From Labilibaculum euxinicum (lineage in GTDB: Bacteria > Bacteroidota > Bacteroidia > Bacteroidales > Marinifilaceae), in NCBI RefSeq assembly GCF_009795715.1, contig NZ_WTCR01000005.1, positions 186,001-250,000 on the forward strand: a stretch of 64,000 nt of DNA, given 5' to 3'. This document shows, in pieces, positions 1 to 8,721 of the stretch. The translations under genes and the position numbers were made by a program. How positions within the stretch are numbered: position 1 is the first letter of the stretch; every line of letters starts with the position of its first letter. The notes below the pieces were generated by a model. The model had not been told where the DNA came from. It saw only the letters and a list, made by a program, of their open reading frames with translations, and searched no databases.

Positions 1-12
1 TGGGAAATATTC

Positions 13-30
13 TCTTTGTTTGTACAAAGA
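13..30. repeat. Short inverted repeat upstream of the first gene
   Basis: Arms TCTTTGT (13-19) and ACAAAGA (24-30) are perfect complements around a 4-base centre. The repeat lies 15 bases before the first start codon. It may be the end of a terminator of a gene to the left or a small operator; the window edge prevents a decision. Confidence 0.3.
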
Positions 31-45
31 AATAAATAGTAAAGA

Positions 46-846
46 ATGGAAAATTTCATTAAAGTCACTGATGATTTGGGAAGGAAAATTAATATCCCTT
101 TTCCTCCCAAAAGAATTATTTCTACGGTTCCATCCACAACCGAATTTCTATTTGATTTAGGATTGGGAGACCGTGTTATTTCCAAAACAAAATTTTGCAA
201 ATATCCCAAAGACAAAATCGCCAAACTCCCAAATATAGGAGGCCCAAAAGATTTATACTTTGATAAGATTAACTTACTCGATCCGGATATAATATTTGCC
301 AACGAAGAAGAAAACAGTAAGAATCAGATTGAAGCCTTAATGGACAAATTCACAGTTTATGTATGCAAAGTCCGCAATTATGACGAAGCTCTCCAAAACA
401 TTCTGAATACCGGTAAAATTGTTGGAGCTGAAACCAAAGCGTTCGAAATTGCCAATCATATTCATGCCGGTTTTTCGCAGTTGCCAATCATGCAAAATTC
501 GCTAAGTGTGCTTTATCTGATTTGGAAAAATCCATATATGGCAGCAGGAAAAGATACATTTATTAATTCGATGATTGATAAATGCGGTTTTAAAAATGTA
601 ATTGAAGATAACGATTCAAGGTATCCACAACTAACTGATGAAGAAATTCAGACACTTAATCCTGATCTAATCTTTTTATCATCGGAGCCATTTCCTTTTA
701 CTCAAAAACATATACCGGAAATCCAGAACCTATTGCCAAATACAAAAATTGAACTGGTTGATGGTGAAATGTTTTCCTGGTTTGAATCTCATCTGCTTAA
801 AGCAGGAAAGTATTTTAAGGATTTAATTCAAAAAATAAACTCTTGA
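46..846 (+). CDS. Periplasmic-binding-protein-like helical-backbone metal receptor (BtuF-like)
   Basis: The 266-residue product resembles the cobalamin/siderophore-binding (BtuF/FepB-type) helical-backbone receptors. An N-terminal lobe opens with a DDLGR strand and 'PKRIISTVPSTTEFLF', and a C-terminal lobe carries 'LNPDLIFLSSEPFPF', the usual two-lobe layout with a long linking helix around residues 120-150. There is no signal peptide, and an in-frame TAA lies only two codons before the ATG, so the protein as encoded appears cytoplasmic. That is odd for a ligand receptor but is seen in stand-alone members of this family in Bacteroidota. No ABC permease or ATPase gene is beside it. The fold assignment is good; the ligand is unknown. 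Confidence 0.75.
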   Translation: MENFIKVTDDLGRKINIPFPPKRIISTVPSTTEFLFDLGLGDRVISKTKFCKYPKDKIAKLPNIGGPKDLYFDKINLLDPDIIFANEEENSKNQIEALMDKFTVYVCKVRNYDEALQNILNTGKIVGAETKAFEIANHIHAGFSQLPIMQNSLSVLYLIWKNPYMAAGKDTFINSMIDKCGFKNVIEDNDSRYPQLTDEEIQTLNPDLIFLSSEPFPFTQKHIPEIQNLLPNTKIELVDGEMFSWFESHLLKAGKYFKDLIQKINS

Positions 847-877
847 CCAAAGCAAAAATCGTTACAATAATTCTTAC

Positions 878-885
878 TATTTTTG
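878..885 (+). promoter_or_regulatory. Candidate Bacteroidota -7 element for coaD
   Basis: TATTTTTG fits the TAnnTTTG consensus of the primary sigma factor of Bacteroidota and sits 22 bases before the coaD ATG. No convincing TTTG is found at the -33 distance, so the call is tentative. Confidence 0.35.
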
Positions 886-907
886 TTTAGTATTTAAAAT
901 CTACTTA

Positions 908-1387
908 ATGGAACGCATTGCAATATTCCCGGGTTCATTTGACCCTTTTACCGTAGGACACGAATCAATTGTGACCAGAGCACTACCTTTATTTGATAAA
1001 ATCATCATATGTATTGGATACAATTCAGAAAAAAAACAGTTTTTCCCAATTGAGAAGCGGATACAGTGGATAAAAGAGGCATTTGCGAACAATCCAAAGA
1101 TTGAGGTAGAAACATTCAGCGGATTAACTGTTGAATATTGCCAATCTAAAAATGCGAAATTTATACTGCGAGGGCTTAGAACGGCTGCTGATTTTGAATA
1201 TGAAAGAGCCATCGCTCAAATCAATAAAAAAATGGTTTTCGAATTGGAATCCATATTTCTGTTAACCACTCCTGAGCATACACCTATTACTTCCACCATT
1301 GTAAGGGATATCATCCGCCACGGTGGAAATGCCTTGCAGTTTTTACCCAAAGTGAAAGATCCTGAAGCCTATAAATACAAACAATAA
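908..1387 (+). CDS. coaD: Phosphopantetheine adenylyltransferase
   Basis: CoaD transfers AMP from ATP to 4'-phosphopantetheine to make dephospho-CoA, the penultimate step of coenzyme A synthesis in the cytosol. The 159-residue protein has the full family length. It starts with FPGSFDP and the nucleotidyltransferase T-x-G-H motif (T15-V-G-H18), has the substrate-binding RGLR segment near residue 90, and ends with the TPITSTIVRDI block equivalent to the ISSTIVRE ATP-binding motif. The ATG follows the upstream gene's stop by about 60 bases, and the next gene starts 4 bases after this stop, so the two are probably co-transcribed. Confidence 0.97.
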   Translation: MERIAIFPGSFDPFTVGHESIVTRALPLFDKIIICIGYNSEKKQFFPIEKRIQWIKEAFANNPKIEVETFSGLTVEYCQSKNAKFILRGLRTAADFEYERAIAQINKKMVFELESIFLLTTPEHTPITSTIVRDIIRHGGNALQFLPKVKDPEAYKYKQ

Positions 1388-1391
1388 CCTT

Positions 1392-2528
1392 ATGTCTAAG
1401 CTCGTAAAGATACTTGTCATTATTTTGATTCTAGCTGGTGCATGGATGCTTATTGCTCCAAATTACCTTAGAACAAGTCTTATTTATTGGTATGCCAACA
1501 TTGATGACTATACCATTTTTGAAAACAAGGAAGTATCAGTAGAAAATGGTAAAGATTGGCCGGAAGATTCAAACTATAATAAATTTACGCTTGATTCTAT
1601 TGATCGGGCTTATCTTGAAAACAATGAAACTGTGGCTTATTTAGTTATTCAGGATGGTAAGGTTTTATATGAAGAATATTGGGAAGATTACGGAACAGAA
1701 TCACTTTCCAATTTATTTTCCGCAACAAAAAGTATCGTTAGTTTACTAATTGGTATTGCTATTGATCAAGGGAAAATTAATTCTATAAATGATCCTGTTG
1801 GTAAATATCTTAAAGAGTTTTCGGAAGATGAACGTGGCAACATAACCATTAAGAATCTACTTACCATGAGCTCTGGATTGGATTGGGACGAAGCATACAG
1901 CAGTCCAACATCAATTACCACAAAAGCTTACTATGGCAAAAAATTAAGAGAAGTTTCCACCAATCAGCATCTGGTTGAAAAACCAGGGGTTCGTTTCAGA
2001 TATCAAAGTGGAAACACCCAACTTTTATCGTTCATTATAGAGGAAGCTACAGGCGAAACAATTGCAAAATATGCCGAACGCAAGCTTTGGAAACCAATGC
2101 AGGCAACACAACCTGCTTTATGGAGTTTGGATAAAAAAGAAGGAGATGAAAAAGCATTTTGCTGCTTCAATACAAACGCCAGAGATGCTGCCCGTTTCGG
2201 ACAACTGGTTTTGAATAAAGGAAAATGGAATGGAGTACCATTGGTATCGGAAGAATATATTACGGAAGCAACTAAAGCGGCTTCATATCTCTTAAATGAA
2301 GAAGAAACGGAGCCGTTAAATTTCTACGGATTTCAGTATTGGATTCTTCCTTATTCAAGGATGAATATTCCCTATATGAGAGGACATCTCGGTCAGTATA
2401 TTTACAGCATTGCTGAAAAAAATGCTGTTGTTGTTCGTTTAGGAAAGCAAAAGGACAAGATTAAGCAAGGTCAGATCACTTTAGATATTCCAAAGTATGT
2501 TGACATTGCCATGAAAATAATCAAGTAA
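1392..2528 (+). CDS. Membrane-anchored serine hydrolase, beta-lactamase/penicillin-binding-protein class C fold
   Basis: The 378-residue protein begins with one hydrophobic helix (about residues 4-22) that would anchor it in the inner membrane with the enzyme domain outside. The active-site motifs of the class C beta-lactamase/DD-peptidase/esterase family are visible: S110-x-x-K113 (SATK), Y204-Q-S206 as the YxN/S motif, and H332-L-G334 replacing KTG. Such proteins hydrolyse esters or peptides; substrate cannot be read from sequence, and true beta-lactamase activity is not implied. It follows coaD by 4 bases and precedes a secreted thioredoxin-like protein. Confidence 0.85.
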   Translation: MSKLVKILVIILILAGAWMLIAPNYLRTSLIYWYANIDDYTIFENKEVSVENGKDWPEDSNYNKFTLDSIDRAYLENNETVAYLVIQDGKVLYEEYWEDYGTESLSNLFSATKSIVSLLIGIAIDQGKINSINDPVGKYLKEFSEDERGNITIKNLLTMSSGLDWDEAYSSPTSITTKAYYGKKLREVSTNQHLVEKPGVRFRYQSGNTQLLSFIIEEATGETIAKYAERKLWKPMQATQPALWSLDKKEGDEKAFCCFNTNARDAARFGQLVLNKGKWNGVPLVSEEYITEATKAASYLLNEEETEPLNFYGFQYWILPYSRMNIPYMRGHLGQYIYSIAEKNAVVVRLGKQKDKIKQGQITLDIPKYVDIAMKIIK

Positions 2529-2552
2529 AATCATCACAAAGCATTTGCCCCA

Positions 2553-3956
2553 ATGAGAATTCTTTTATTATTGTTTTTGTCGCTTGTCTCAATTTCTGTC
2601 TCTTTGGCAGATACAGTGCGCATTCATGGTACAAATACAAGTTATGCCGGATCAAAAATTGAGATCAAGTATCATACTGATGTATTTACCTACTCAGAAA
2701 AAACAATAACAGAATTCACTGTTCCGGCTGACGGTTCCTTTTCTGTCAATTTAGATCTCGATGAAGTTACCTTAGTATTTCTACCTCTTGGTATTTACAA
2801 AGGATTCCTCTATTTAGAACCTGGCAAAGAGTACGAAATCAAATTACCCCCTAAAAAAGATTTATCGCCTGTACAAAAATTGAATCCGTTTTTTGAACAG
2901 GAAGAACTTCTTATTGGCGTGGCGAATGTCGGCCAAAATGATATTAATATATTAATTCGTAAGCTGGACGACAAGATTGATCCTTTTGTTAATCAAAACT
3001 TTAATAAAATTTACAGGAAAAAAGAGAATTCACCAGGCATTAAATTCTCGGAAGAACTAAAACTGGAATATAGGGATATTAGCAATCCCTTTTTTCAAGA
3101 TTATTTGACCTATCGTTTGGGATTTATTGAATACCTGGCCTACCCGGCTTCGTTTGTAAAAATTGAGGAAAAGTATTTCGAAAATCAGGAAATCAAGCTA
3201 AACAATTCTGCTTACACCAGTCTTTACAAAAAACAGTACGGCAATTTCCTGACCGGATATTTTAGTCAGTTAGAAAGTTCGGAACTTTCCAATGCTCTAA
3301 AATCAGAAAACACTTACCGTGATATTTATGAATTAATGCGGAATTATGCAGCTTATAAAAATATCCAATTCAGAGAATTGATTATTGCAACATCGGTATT
3401 TGATGCCTATTCCCGAAAATTCTACAGCAGAAACAAAACGGTTGAAATACTGTCACAATTAAAAAATCACAGCACGAACCAATACAATCAGGATTTGTGT
3501 GAAAATTTCATCAGAAAAATTACCCATTTGCATACCAATTACCCTGCTCCTGATTTCTCCATTGGAAAATACCAATTAGCAAATTACAAGGGGAAATTCT
3601 TATATCTGAATTTCTGTAACACTGAAAGTTATCCTTGCCTTCAGGATTTTAAAGAAATGGCGAAACTGAAAAAACAATTTGGTGAACACATTGAATTTTT
3701 AAGTATTGCCTGCGATTGGGACGTAAGTAAATATCTTGATTTCACATCAAAAAAGACTCTTGACTGGCCAATGATCCATATTGGTGATCAACAGCATCTG
3801 CTTGGGGAGTACAATGTAAAAGCCTTTCCAACTTACATTCTTATTAATCCCGAAGGTAAAATCGTTAAAGCTCCTGCTCAGGGGCCAAAGGAAAATATTC
3901 AATTGGAATTTATTAAGATTGCCAGAGATGCAGCAAGAAAGGCTTATAGGAAATAG
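2553..3956 (+). CDS. Secreted TlpA-like thioredoxin-fold protein with a degenerate active site
   Basis: A signal peptide (about residues 1-19, ending near LAD) is followed by a beta-rich segment and a helical middle, the DUF4369-like arrangement common in Bacteroidota TlpA proteins. The C-terminal 120 residues form a thioredoxin fold with the cis-proline loop AFPT (P426). Where the family has WCxxC, this protein has E358-S-Y-P-C362: the resolving cysteine remains, the nucleophilic one is serine. Another cysteine (C355) lies seven residues earlier and might act instead. A normal thiol-disulfide reductase role is therefore doubtful. The substrate or partner is unknown. Confidence 0.7.
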   Translation: MRILLLLFLSLVSISVSLADTVRIHGTNTSYAGSKIEIKYHTDVFTYSEKTITEFTVPADGSFSVNLDLDEVTLVFLPLGIYKGFLYLEPGKEYEIKLPPKKDLSPVQKLNPFFEQEELLIGVANVGQNDINILIRKLDDKIDPFVNQNFNKIYRKKENSPGIKFSEELKLEYRDISNPFFQDYLTYRLGFIEYLAYPASFVKIEEKYFENQEIKLNNSAYTSLYKKQYGNFLTGYFSQLESSELSNALKSENTYRDIYELMRNYAAYKNIQFRELIIATSVFDAYSRKFYSRNKTVEILSQLKNHSTNQYNQDLCENFIRKITHLHTNYPAPDFSIGKYQLANYKGKFLYLNFCNTESYPCLQDFKEMAKLKKQFGEHIEFLSIACDWDVSKYLDFTSKKTLDWPMIHIGDQQHLLGEYNVKAFPTYILINPEGKIVKAPAQGPKENIQLEFIKIARDAARKAYRK

Positions 3957-3969
3957 GTCTAAAACACTA

Positions 3970-4635
3970 TTAAGCCTCATTCATTACCTCTAAAATAGAA
4001 GCATAAGTATTTGCCTTGAATTCGCCCAGATTATCAGACGAAAGCCACTTAGCTTCCTGTATATCTTCTTCGGTTTGAGGAACCAAACTTTCTGAGCCTG
4101 AGTAACTCATTTTGTACCAATAGGTTCGTTTCAGCATGTGTTTGCCTTTCATCCAATAAGTGTGGTAAGTTGAATTCAATTCCTTTTCAATTTTCAAATC
4201 AGTAATACCACATTCTTCCTCTACTTCACGAACTGCGGCCTCATGAACCAACTCCCCCTTTTCTACCTTGCCTTTGGGCAAATCCCATTTCCCAAGTCGG
4301 TAAATTGCCAGAATTTGCTGTTTGGAATTGAATACTTTTCCGCCCGCCGCTTCGATGTATTTAAAACAAGATTCAAAGTGTTCGAAAAGCTGTTCTAAAT
4401 CTTCAGCAACAATAAAAATTGCCTCCTTACTTTCATCTTCATCAAACTGAAGAATAAGACCTTCTAAAGACTCGCCTTCGACCCAGGCATAAACCATTCC
4501 TTCGAAATTTACACTCTCACTTTTATCTCCTAAAAAAATGATTCGATCTTTAAAAAATACTTTATACATTTGCGGTAGAATTTTAAAATGCTTCGGAAAA
4601 ATATAATCAACTGAATTTCCGCTTTTTGAATTCAT
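3970..4635 (-). CDS. NUDIX hydrolase
   Basis: The 221-residue protein carries a complete Nudix box, G-x5-E-x7-REVEEECGI, at residues 122-144. This binds the divalent metal used to hydrolyse a nucleoside-diphosphate-linked substrate. 'GKWDLPKGKVEKGE' just before it is the classic entry strand. The first 100 residues are not part of the core domain and look like the N-terminal extension of a Bacteroidota-specific group. The gene converges with the TlpA-like gene and diverges from pyrE with only 27 bases between starts, so the two share a very compact promoter region. The substrate is not predictable. Confidence 0.9.
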   Translation of the reverse strand: MNSKSGNSVDYIFPKHFKILPQMYKVFFKDRIIFLGDKSESVNFEGMVYAWVEGESLEGLILQFDEDESKEAIFIVAEDLEQLFEHFESCFKYIEAAGGKVFNSKQQILAIYRLGKWDLPKGKVEKGELVHEAAVREVEEECGITDLKIEKELNSTYHTYWMKGKHMLKRTYWYKMSYSGSESLVPQTEEDIQEAKWLSSDNLGEFKANTYASILEVMNEA

Positions 4636-4662
4636 TTAACAATCCATAAATCCATTGAAAGA

Positions 4663-5295
4663 ATGCAAGATACTGCTAAACAAGTCGCTGAATATTTGTT
4701 GCAAATAAAAGCAATTAAACTAGAACCAACAAACCCATTTACTTGGGCTTCGGGATGGAAATCGCCAATTTATTGTGATAATCGTAAAACACTTTCGTAT
4801 CCGGAAGTTAGAACTTACATTAAAAAAGCTTTTGCTGAGGCAGTATTGGCAAAATATCCTGAGGTGGAAGTAATTGCCGGCGTAGCGACAGGAGCAATTG
4901 CATTAGGTGCTTTGGTGGCCGAAGAAATGAATTTACCAATGGTTTATATCCGTTCATCGGCGAAAGCCCATGGAATGACAAACCTAATTGAAGGTGAAAT
5001 TAAAGCCGGACAAAAAGTTGTAGTTATTGAGGATTTAATTTCGACAGGCGGCAGTAGTTTAAAAGCTGTTGAAGCATTGCGCGAAGCAAATTGCGAAGTG
5101 CTGGGAATGTTAGCAATCTTCACTTACGGTTTTCAAACTGCAGCTGACAATTTCACAAATGCAAACTGTAAATTAGACACATTAAGCAATTACAACGTAA
5201 TGATTGATCGTGCTCAGGAAATTGGATACGTGAAAGCTGAAGATGTTGATCAGTTAAAAGAATGGAGAAAAGATCCGGCTAACTGGAGAAAATAA
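4663..5295 (+). CDS. pyrE: Orotate phosphoribosyltransferase
   Basis: PyrE joins orotate to PRPP to form OMP in de novo pyrimidine synthesis. The 210-residue length is normal. The PRPP-binding motif VVVIEDLISTGGSS spans residues 119-132, and the 'GVATGAIALGALVAE' segment and the flexible-loop region 'SSAKAHGMTN' (98-107) are conserved. The gene diverges from the NUDIX gene and is followed by an intrinsic terminator-like hairpin. No other pyr gene is nearby. Confidence 0.96.
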   Translation: MQDTAKQVAEYLLQIKAIKLEPTNPFTWASGWKSPIYCDNRKTLSYPEVRTYIKKAFAEAVLAKYPEVEVIAGVATGAIALGALVAEEMNLPMVYIRSSAKAHGMTNLIEGEIKAGQKVVVIEDLISTGGSSLKAVEALREANCEVLGMLAIFTYGFQTAADNFTNANCKLDTLSNYNVMIDRAQEIGYVKAEDVDQLKEWRKDPANWRK

Positions 5296-5326
5296 GCGCC
5301 GCATTTTTTATAAAAAATAATAGTCG

Positions 5327-5359
5327 AAAGAGAGTATTCCAATGCGAATACCCTCTTTT
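5327..5359 (+). terminator. Terminator-like hairpin after pyrE
   Basis: A 13-bp stem with one mismatch (5327-5339 with 5346-5358) encloses the loop CAATGC. The 3' arm ends in CTCTTTT, which can serve as a short U-tract. It lies 32 bases after the pyrE stop. Confidence 0.6.
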
Positions 5360-5366
5360 GCATTCT

Positions 5367-5375
5367 AAAGGAGGA
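5367..5375 (+). promoter_or_regulatory. Unusually strong Shine-Dalgarno sequence
   Basis: AAAGGAGGA is almost fully complementary to the 16S anti-Shine-Dalgarno and is spaced 8 bases before the ATG at 5384. Most starts in this window have no such motif, as is normal for Bacteroidota, so this one stands out and fixes the start of the next gene. Confidence 0.6.
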
Positions 5376-5383
5376 ACAGACAA

Positions 5384-5881
5384 ATGTCGACAACAAAAAT
5401 TATTAGTGAAGTAAAAAAGATTCCACATACTGTAAGTGATGTGTATGGTTTCTTTTCTGATTTCAGAAAAATTGCCAAGGTATTCGAATTGGCTGCCAAC
5501 AATCCTCAGATTCAGGAACAAATTGAAGCTCAAGCCAAGAAAAAAGTAAATTTTAAAGAATACATTGAGCATTGGGAAGCTACCGAAAACAACTGCACTT
5601 TCGTGATAAAAGGTTTTGGCGAAGCTGGTTTGGAATTTGTGGAAAAAGAAGAAAACAAAGTGTTGAAAATGACAGGATATGGCAGAAGTCCTTTCGAATT
5701 CTACATTTGGATTCAACTGGTTGAAAAAGATGCATATGACACACGGATAAGATTAACCGTTCATGCAGAATTGAATGCCATGATGAAAATGATGCTGAAA
5801 AAGAAATTGGAAAAAGGAATTGATCAGTTGGCCGAAGGTCTGACCCAAATTCCTTACAATATGCTTCAAAGTATTGAATAG
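5384..5881 (+). CDS. SRPBCC/START-like fold protein
   Basis: The 165-residue protein looks like a small SRPBCC (Bet v1/START-like) protein. It opens with 'IISEVKKIPHTVSDVYGFFSDF', the usual first strand and helix pair. Alternating strands follow (NCTFVIKGFGEAGLEFVEKE), and it closes with the long amphipathic helix KMMLKKKLEKGIDQLAEGLTQIP. The fold binds hydrophobic ligands; no ligand or reaction can be inferred. There is no signal peptide, so it should be cytosolic. It stands between two terminators and is thus its own transcription unit or depends on read-through from pyrE. Confidence 0.75.
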   Translation: MSTTKIISEVKKIPHTVSDVYGFFSDFRKIAKVFELAANNPQIQEQIEAQAKKKVNFKEYIEHWEATENNCTFVIKGFGEAGLEFVEKEENKVLKMTGYGRSPFEFYIWIQLVEKDAYDTRIRLTVHAELNAMMKMMLKKKLEKGIDQLAEGLTQIPYNMLQSIE

Positions 5882-5899
5882 GGATTAATCAATCTAATG

Positions 5900-5929
5900 A
5901 AAGCTGTTGAAAATCTCAACAGCTTTTTT
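5900..5929 (+). terminator. Intrinsic terminator
   Basis: A perfect 11-bp stem (5900-5910 with 5916-5926) closes a 5-base loop and runs into a T-tract ending at 5929. It ends the SRPBCC transcription unit. Confidence 0.85.
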
Positions 5930-5963
5930 GTACATTTCGTTTTTTTAGATAGCTTTGTCTTTA

Positions 5964-6296
5964 ATGATTCTAAATAAAAATCATAGAATTCTTGCATGGC
6001 TATTATCCATAGCCTTTGTTCTGCCAATTTTAATTAAGGCAGAACACATGATGTTCCCCAATCACGAACATCACAAATATTCGTGCGACCATAGCACATC
6101 AAGTATAGAAGATATTTGTGAGATTCAGGGATTCGACTATTTCTACTTTACTCCGGCAAATATTACAAGTATTCCAACCATTGCGATTTTCAAATTTGAA
6201 GTCCCAATTGTAGAATCAACTAAAAAATCTTATAAAAAATCCAAACTTCCTTATTGCCTAAGGGCTCCCCCATTTACAGTATGTTCAATTTGCTGA
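5964..6296 (+). CDS. Small histidine/cysteine-rich exported protein ahead of a TonB receptor
   Basis: The 110-residue product has an N-terminal hydrophobic segment (WLLSIAFVLPILI) suited to export or membrane anchoring. A His-rich stretch follows (HMMFPNHEHHKYSCDH), then two further cysteine positions, and a basic region with the C-terminal motif LRAPPF. ATG 5964 is chosen over an in-frame TTG three codons earlier. Small proteins with a His-rich centre and an LR-x-PP ending precede metal-related TonB receptors in many Bacteroidota; the comparison is from memory and no domain is assigned. It lies 112 bases before the receptor gene and is probably co-regulated with it. Confidence 0.6.
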   Translation: MILNKNHRILAWLLSIAFVLPILIKAEHMMFPNHEHHKYSCDHSTSSIEDICEIQGFDYFYFTPANITSIPTIAIFKFEVPIVESTKKSYKKSKLPYCLRAPPFTVCSIC

Positions 6297-6392
6297 TCTG
6301 ATTACGAATAGATCAGAAGGTATAATGTTGATAGGTTCCCAGAAACTTATCGATTATATCTATGTGTTTCAAATTTTACTACATAAATTAAT

Positions 6393-6407
6393 ATAACTCC
6401 GAGTTAT
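6393..6407. promoter_or_regulatory. Perfect dyad directly before the TonB receptor start
   Basis: ATAACTC and GAGTTAT flank a single C, giving a 15-base perfect dyad that ends one base before the ATG at 6409. Its position over the translation start suggests an operator or a hairpin limiting translation. The binding factor is unknown. Confidence 0.35.
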
Positions 6408-6408
6408 C

Positions 6409-8679
6409 ATGATACGATATATCCTGGCAATACTATTACTATTGCCACAATACACCTATGCCTTAGGTGAAATAAAAAACAATAAAATTTCTGGAAAAAT
6501 CACCGACTTTGATAGTGGAACTGCTCTTCCCGGTGTAAGTATTTTCATTCCTGAACTTCAAAAAGGAACTGTTAGTGATTCTGATGGAAACTATGCCTTA
6601 GAAAACTTGCCCAATGGTAAAATTAAAGTGCAATTTTCATTTGTCGGTTACGAAAGTTCAATCAATACCATATCAATAACAAAAGAAAATACAGAACTAA
6701 ACATTAGCATGCAGTTCACTTCGGTCACTACTCAGGACATTGTTGTTTCGGGAGGTTTTCCTTCTGCGCAACACGAAAATGCAATTAAAATTTCGGTGCT
6801 TGCAAAAGAAGATCTGAAAAGGCTGTCGACACCTTCCTTAGGTGAGAAATTAGCGACTATACCAGGTGTAGATGTGATTTCAAGGAGTCCAGGAGTCAGC
6901 ACTCCAGTAATTCGTGGTCTTTCCTTAAATAATATTCTTTTTCTAAACAATGGAGTGCGTTTGGAAAACTTTCAGTTCTCAACTGATCATCCATTTTTAA
7001 TTAACGAAGAGGGAGCTGATCATATCGAAGTAATTAAAGGTCCTGCATCTTTACTTTACGGATCGGATGCCATGGGAGGTGTAATAAATATCGTACGGGA
7101 GAAACCTGCACCTGCCAATAGTTTAAAGGCAGATATCTCAAGTGAATACTACAGCGTAACTCAGGGATTGGCAACAACTGTTGGAGTAAAAGCTTCTCAG
7201 AAAGATTGGTTCTGGATGCTGCGCGCCAACAAACAATCTCACAAGGATTACAAAGATGGCAATGGGGAATACGTTCCCAATACCCGCTTCAACTCAGATG
7301 GATTGCAGTTAGGCATGGGAATGGTTAAAGATTTTGGAAGTTTTAAAATTTACTACGATTACCTGCAGCCCAAACTTGGCATGACCAATGAGGAATCAAT
7401 AAATTTAGTGAATGCAGGAAACCGAAAAAATAATCGTTGGTACCAAAACCTGACTCAACATTTAATTTCATCGAGAAACAAATTGTTTTTGGGAAACTAT
7501 AAATTAGAATTGAATGCCGCTTATCAATTCAACCAACGAAGATTGAACGGAAACCCTGAATCAACTGTTTTCCGATTGGTAGATATGGATTTAAATACCT
7601 TCACATATGATAGTAAATTATATTTCCCAAGCTCTGAAACAACCGAATTCCTTATCGGAATTCAAGGAATGCATCAATCCAATACCAATCACGAAGCACC
7701 AAATCATATCATTCCAAACGCTCAAATTGATGATTTCTCGACATTTGCTCTTTTAAAGAAGGAGATTAATACTGTAGGAATTCAATTAGGACTAAGGTAT
7801 GATCATCGGTCATTATATGTTCCTGAACAAGAAGCCGGCGGGCATTCGCATGCTGAACCAGGAGTGCATGATGACCATGAAGAAGAAACAGTTCATATCA
7901 ACCGACAATTCGACAATTTAAATGCATCAGTTGGCGCAACATTTCATCTGTCAGAAAAATTACTTATGCGAACAAACTTTGCAACCGGTTATCGGGTACC
8001 AAATTTAGCAGAACTAACCCAACATGGCTTACACGGAAACCGATTTGAAGAAGGAAATGCAAATCTTGATCCACAAAAAAGTTTGGAATCCGATTTGGGA
8101 ATTCATTACCATACTCGTAATAGCAATATCGATTTTTCTGCTTTTTATAACAAGATTTATGATTATATGTATTTGGCACCGACCGATGAACCTGCTCCTG
8201 AAGGAACAGGCTTTGTATATTCTTATTCACAACAGGATGCCAAATTATATGGTGGAGAACTTGCAATAAATTTAGCTCCAGTTTCCTTTATGAAATTTCA
8301 TACCGACTATGCCATGGTAATTGCAAAACAAGATAATGGAGAACGCTTACCATTTATTCCTCAGCACAAGCTAAATACTTCTGTTCGATTATTTGCCAAA
8401 GGAAATCAAGTTTTCGATGCTCCTTTTATCAGCTTAAGCTGGAAACATGCTTTCGATCAAAAACATCCGGCTAAATTCGAAAGCAAAACATCTGCTTATG
8501 ATTTAATCGCCATTCAAACAGGTACGGATATTAAATTAGGCAAATACCAAACAAGTTTACTATTTAGTGTAAACAATATTTTCAACGAGGTTTACATAGA
8601 TCATTTATCAAGCTTAAAACCATTAAACTTCTATAATCCAGGAAGAAATGCCAGTGTAAAATTTACTGTTCATTTTTAA
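6409..8679 (+). CDS. TonB-dependent outer-membrane receptor, likely metal-related
   Basis: The 756-residue protein has a signal peptide (to about residue 19), a CarboxypepD_reg-like beta-sandwich ('SGKITDFDSGTALPGVSIFI' onward, about 28-105), a plug domain (LGEKLATIPGVDVISRSPGV; VIRGLSLNNILFLNNGVR; GPASLLYGSDAMGGVINIV) and a long beta-barrel ending in aromatic F (VHF). It imports a substrate across the outer membrane using TonB energy. A His/Glu/Asp-rich external loop at about residues 476-497 (GGHSHAEPGVHDDHEEE), together with the His-rich protein just upstream, points to a transition metal or metal chelate, as in zinc/copper receptors. That substrate is inference. Confidence 0.92.
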   Translation: MIRYILAILLLLPQYTYALGEIKNNKISGKITDFDSGTALPGVSIFIPELQKGTVSDSDGNYALENLPNGKIKVQFSFVGYESSINTISITKENTELNISMQFTSVTTQDIVVSGGFPSAQHENAIKISVLAKEDLKRLSTPSLGEKLATIPGVDVISRSPGVSTPVIRGLSLNNILFLNNGVRLENFQFSTDHPFLINEEGADHIEVIKGPASLLYGSDAMGGVINIVREKPAPANSLKADISSEYYSVTQGLATTVGVKASQKDWFWMLRANKQSHKDYKDGNGEYVPNTRFNSDGLQLGMGMVKDFGSFKIYYDYLQPKLGMTNEESINLVNAGNRKNNRWYQNLTQHLISSRNKLFLGNYKLELNAAYQFNQRRLNGNPESTVFRLVDMDLNTFTYDSKLYFPSSETTEFLIGIQGMHQSNTNHEAPNHIIPNAQIDDFSTFALLKKEINTVGIQLGLRYDHRSLYVPEQEAGGHSHAEPGVHDDHEEETVHINRQFDNLNASVGATFHLSEKLLMRTNFATGYRVPNLAELTQHGLHGNRFEEGNANLDPQKSLESDLGIHYHTRNSNIDFSAFYNKIYDYMYLAPTDEPAPEGTGFVYSYSQQDAKLYGGELAINLAPVSFMKFHTDYAMVIAKQDNGERLPFIPQHKLNTSVRLFAKGNQVFDAPFISLSWKHAFDQKHPAKFESKTSAYDLIAIQTGTDIKLGKYQTSLLFSVNNIFNEVYIDHLSSLKPLNFYNPGRNASVKFTVHF

Positions 8680-8688
8680 AATAAAAAT

Positions 8689-8721
8689 AAGAGGTGAGCT
8701 AATGAATAAAGCTCACCTCTT
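8689..8721. terminator. Bidirectional terminator between the TonB receptor and birA
   Basis: A perfect 12-bp stem (8689-8700 with 8710-8721) and a 9-base loop separate two convergent genes, with A/T-rich flanks on both sides. The birA stop codon (8699-8701) lies within the stem. Confidence 0.8.
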
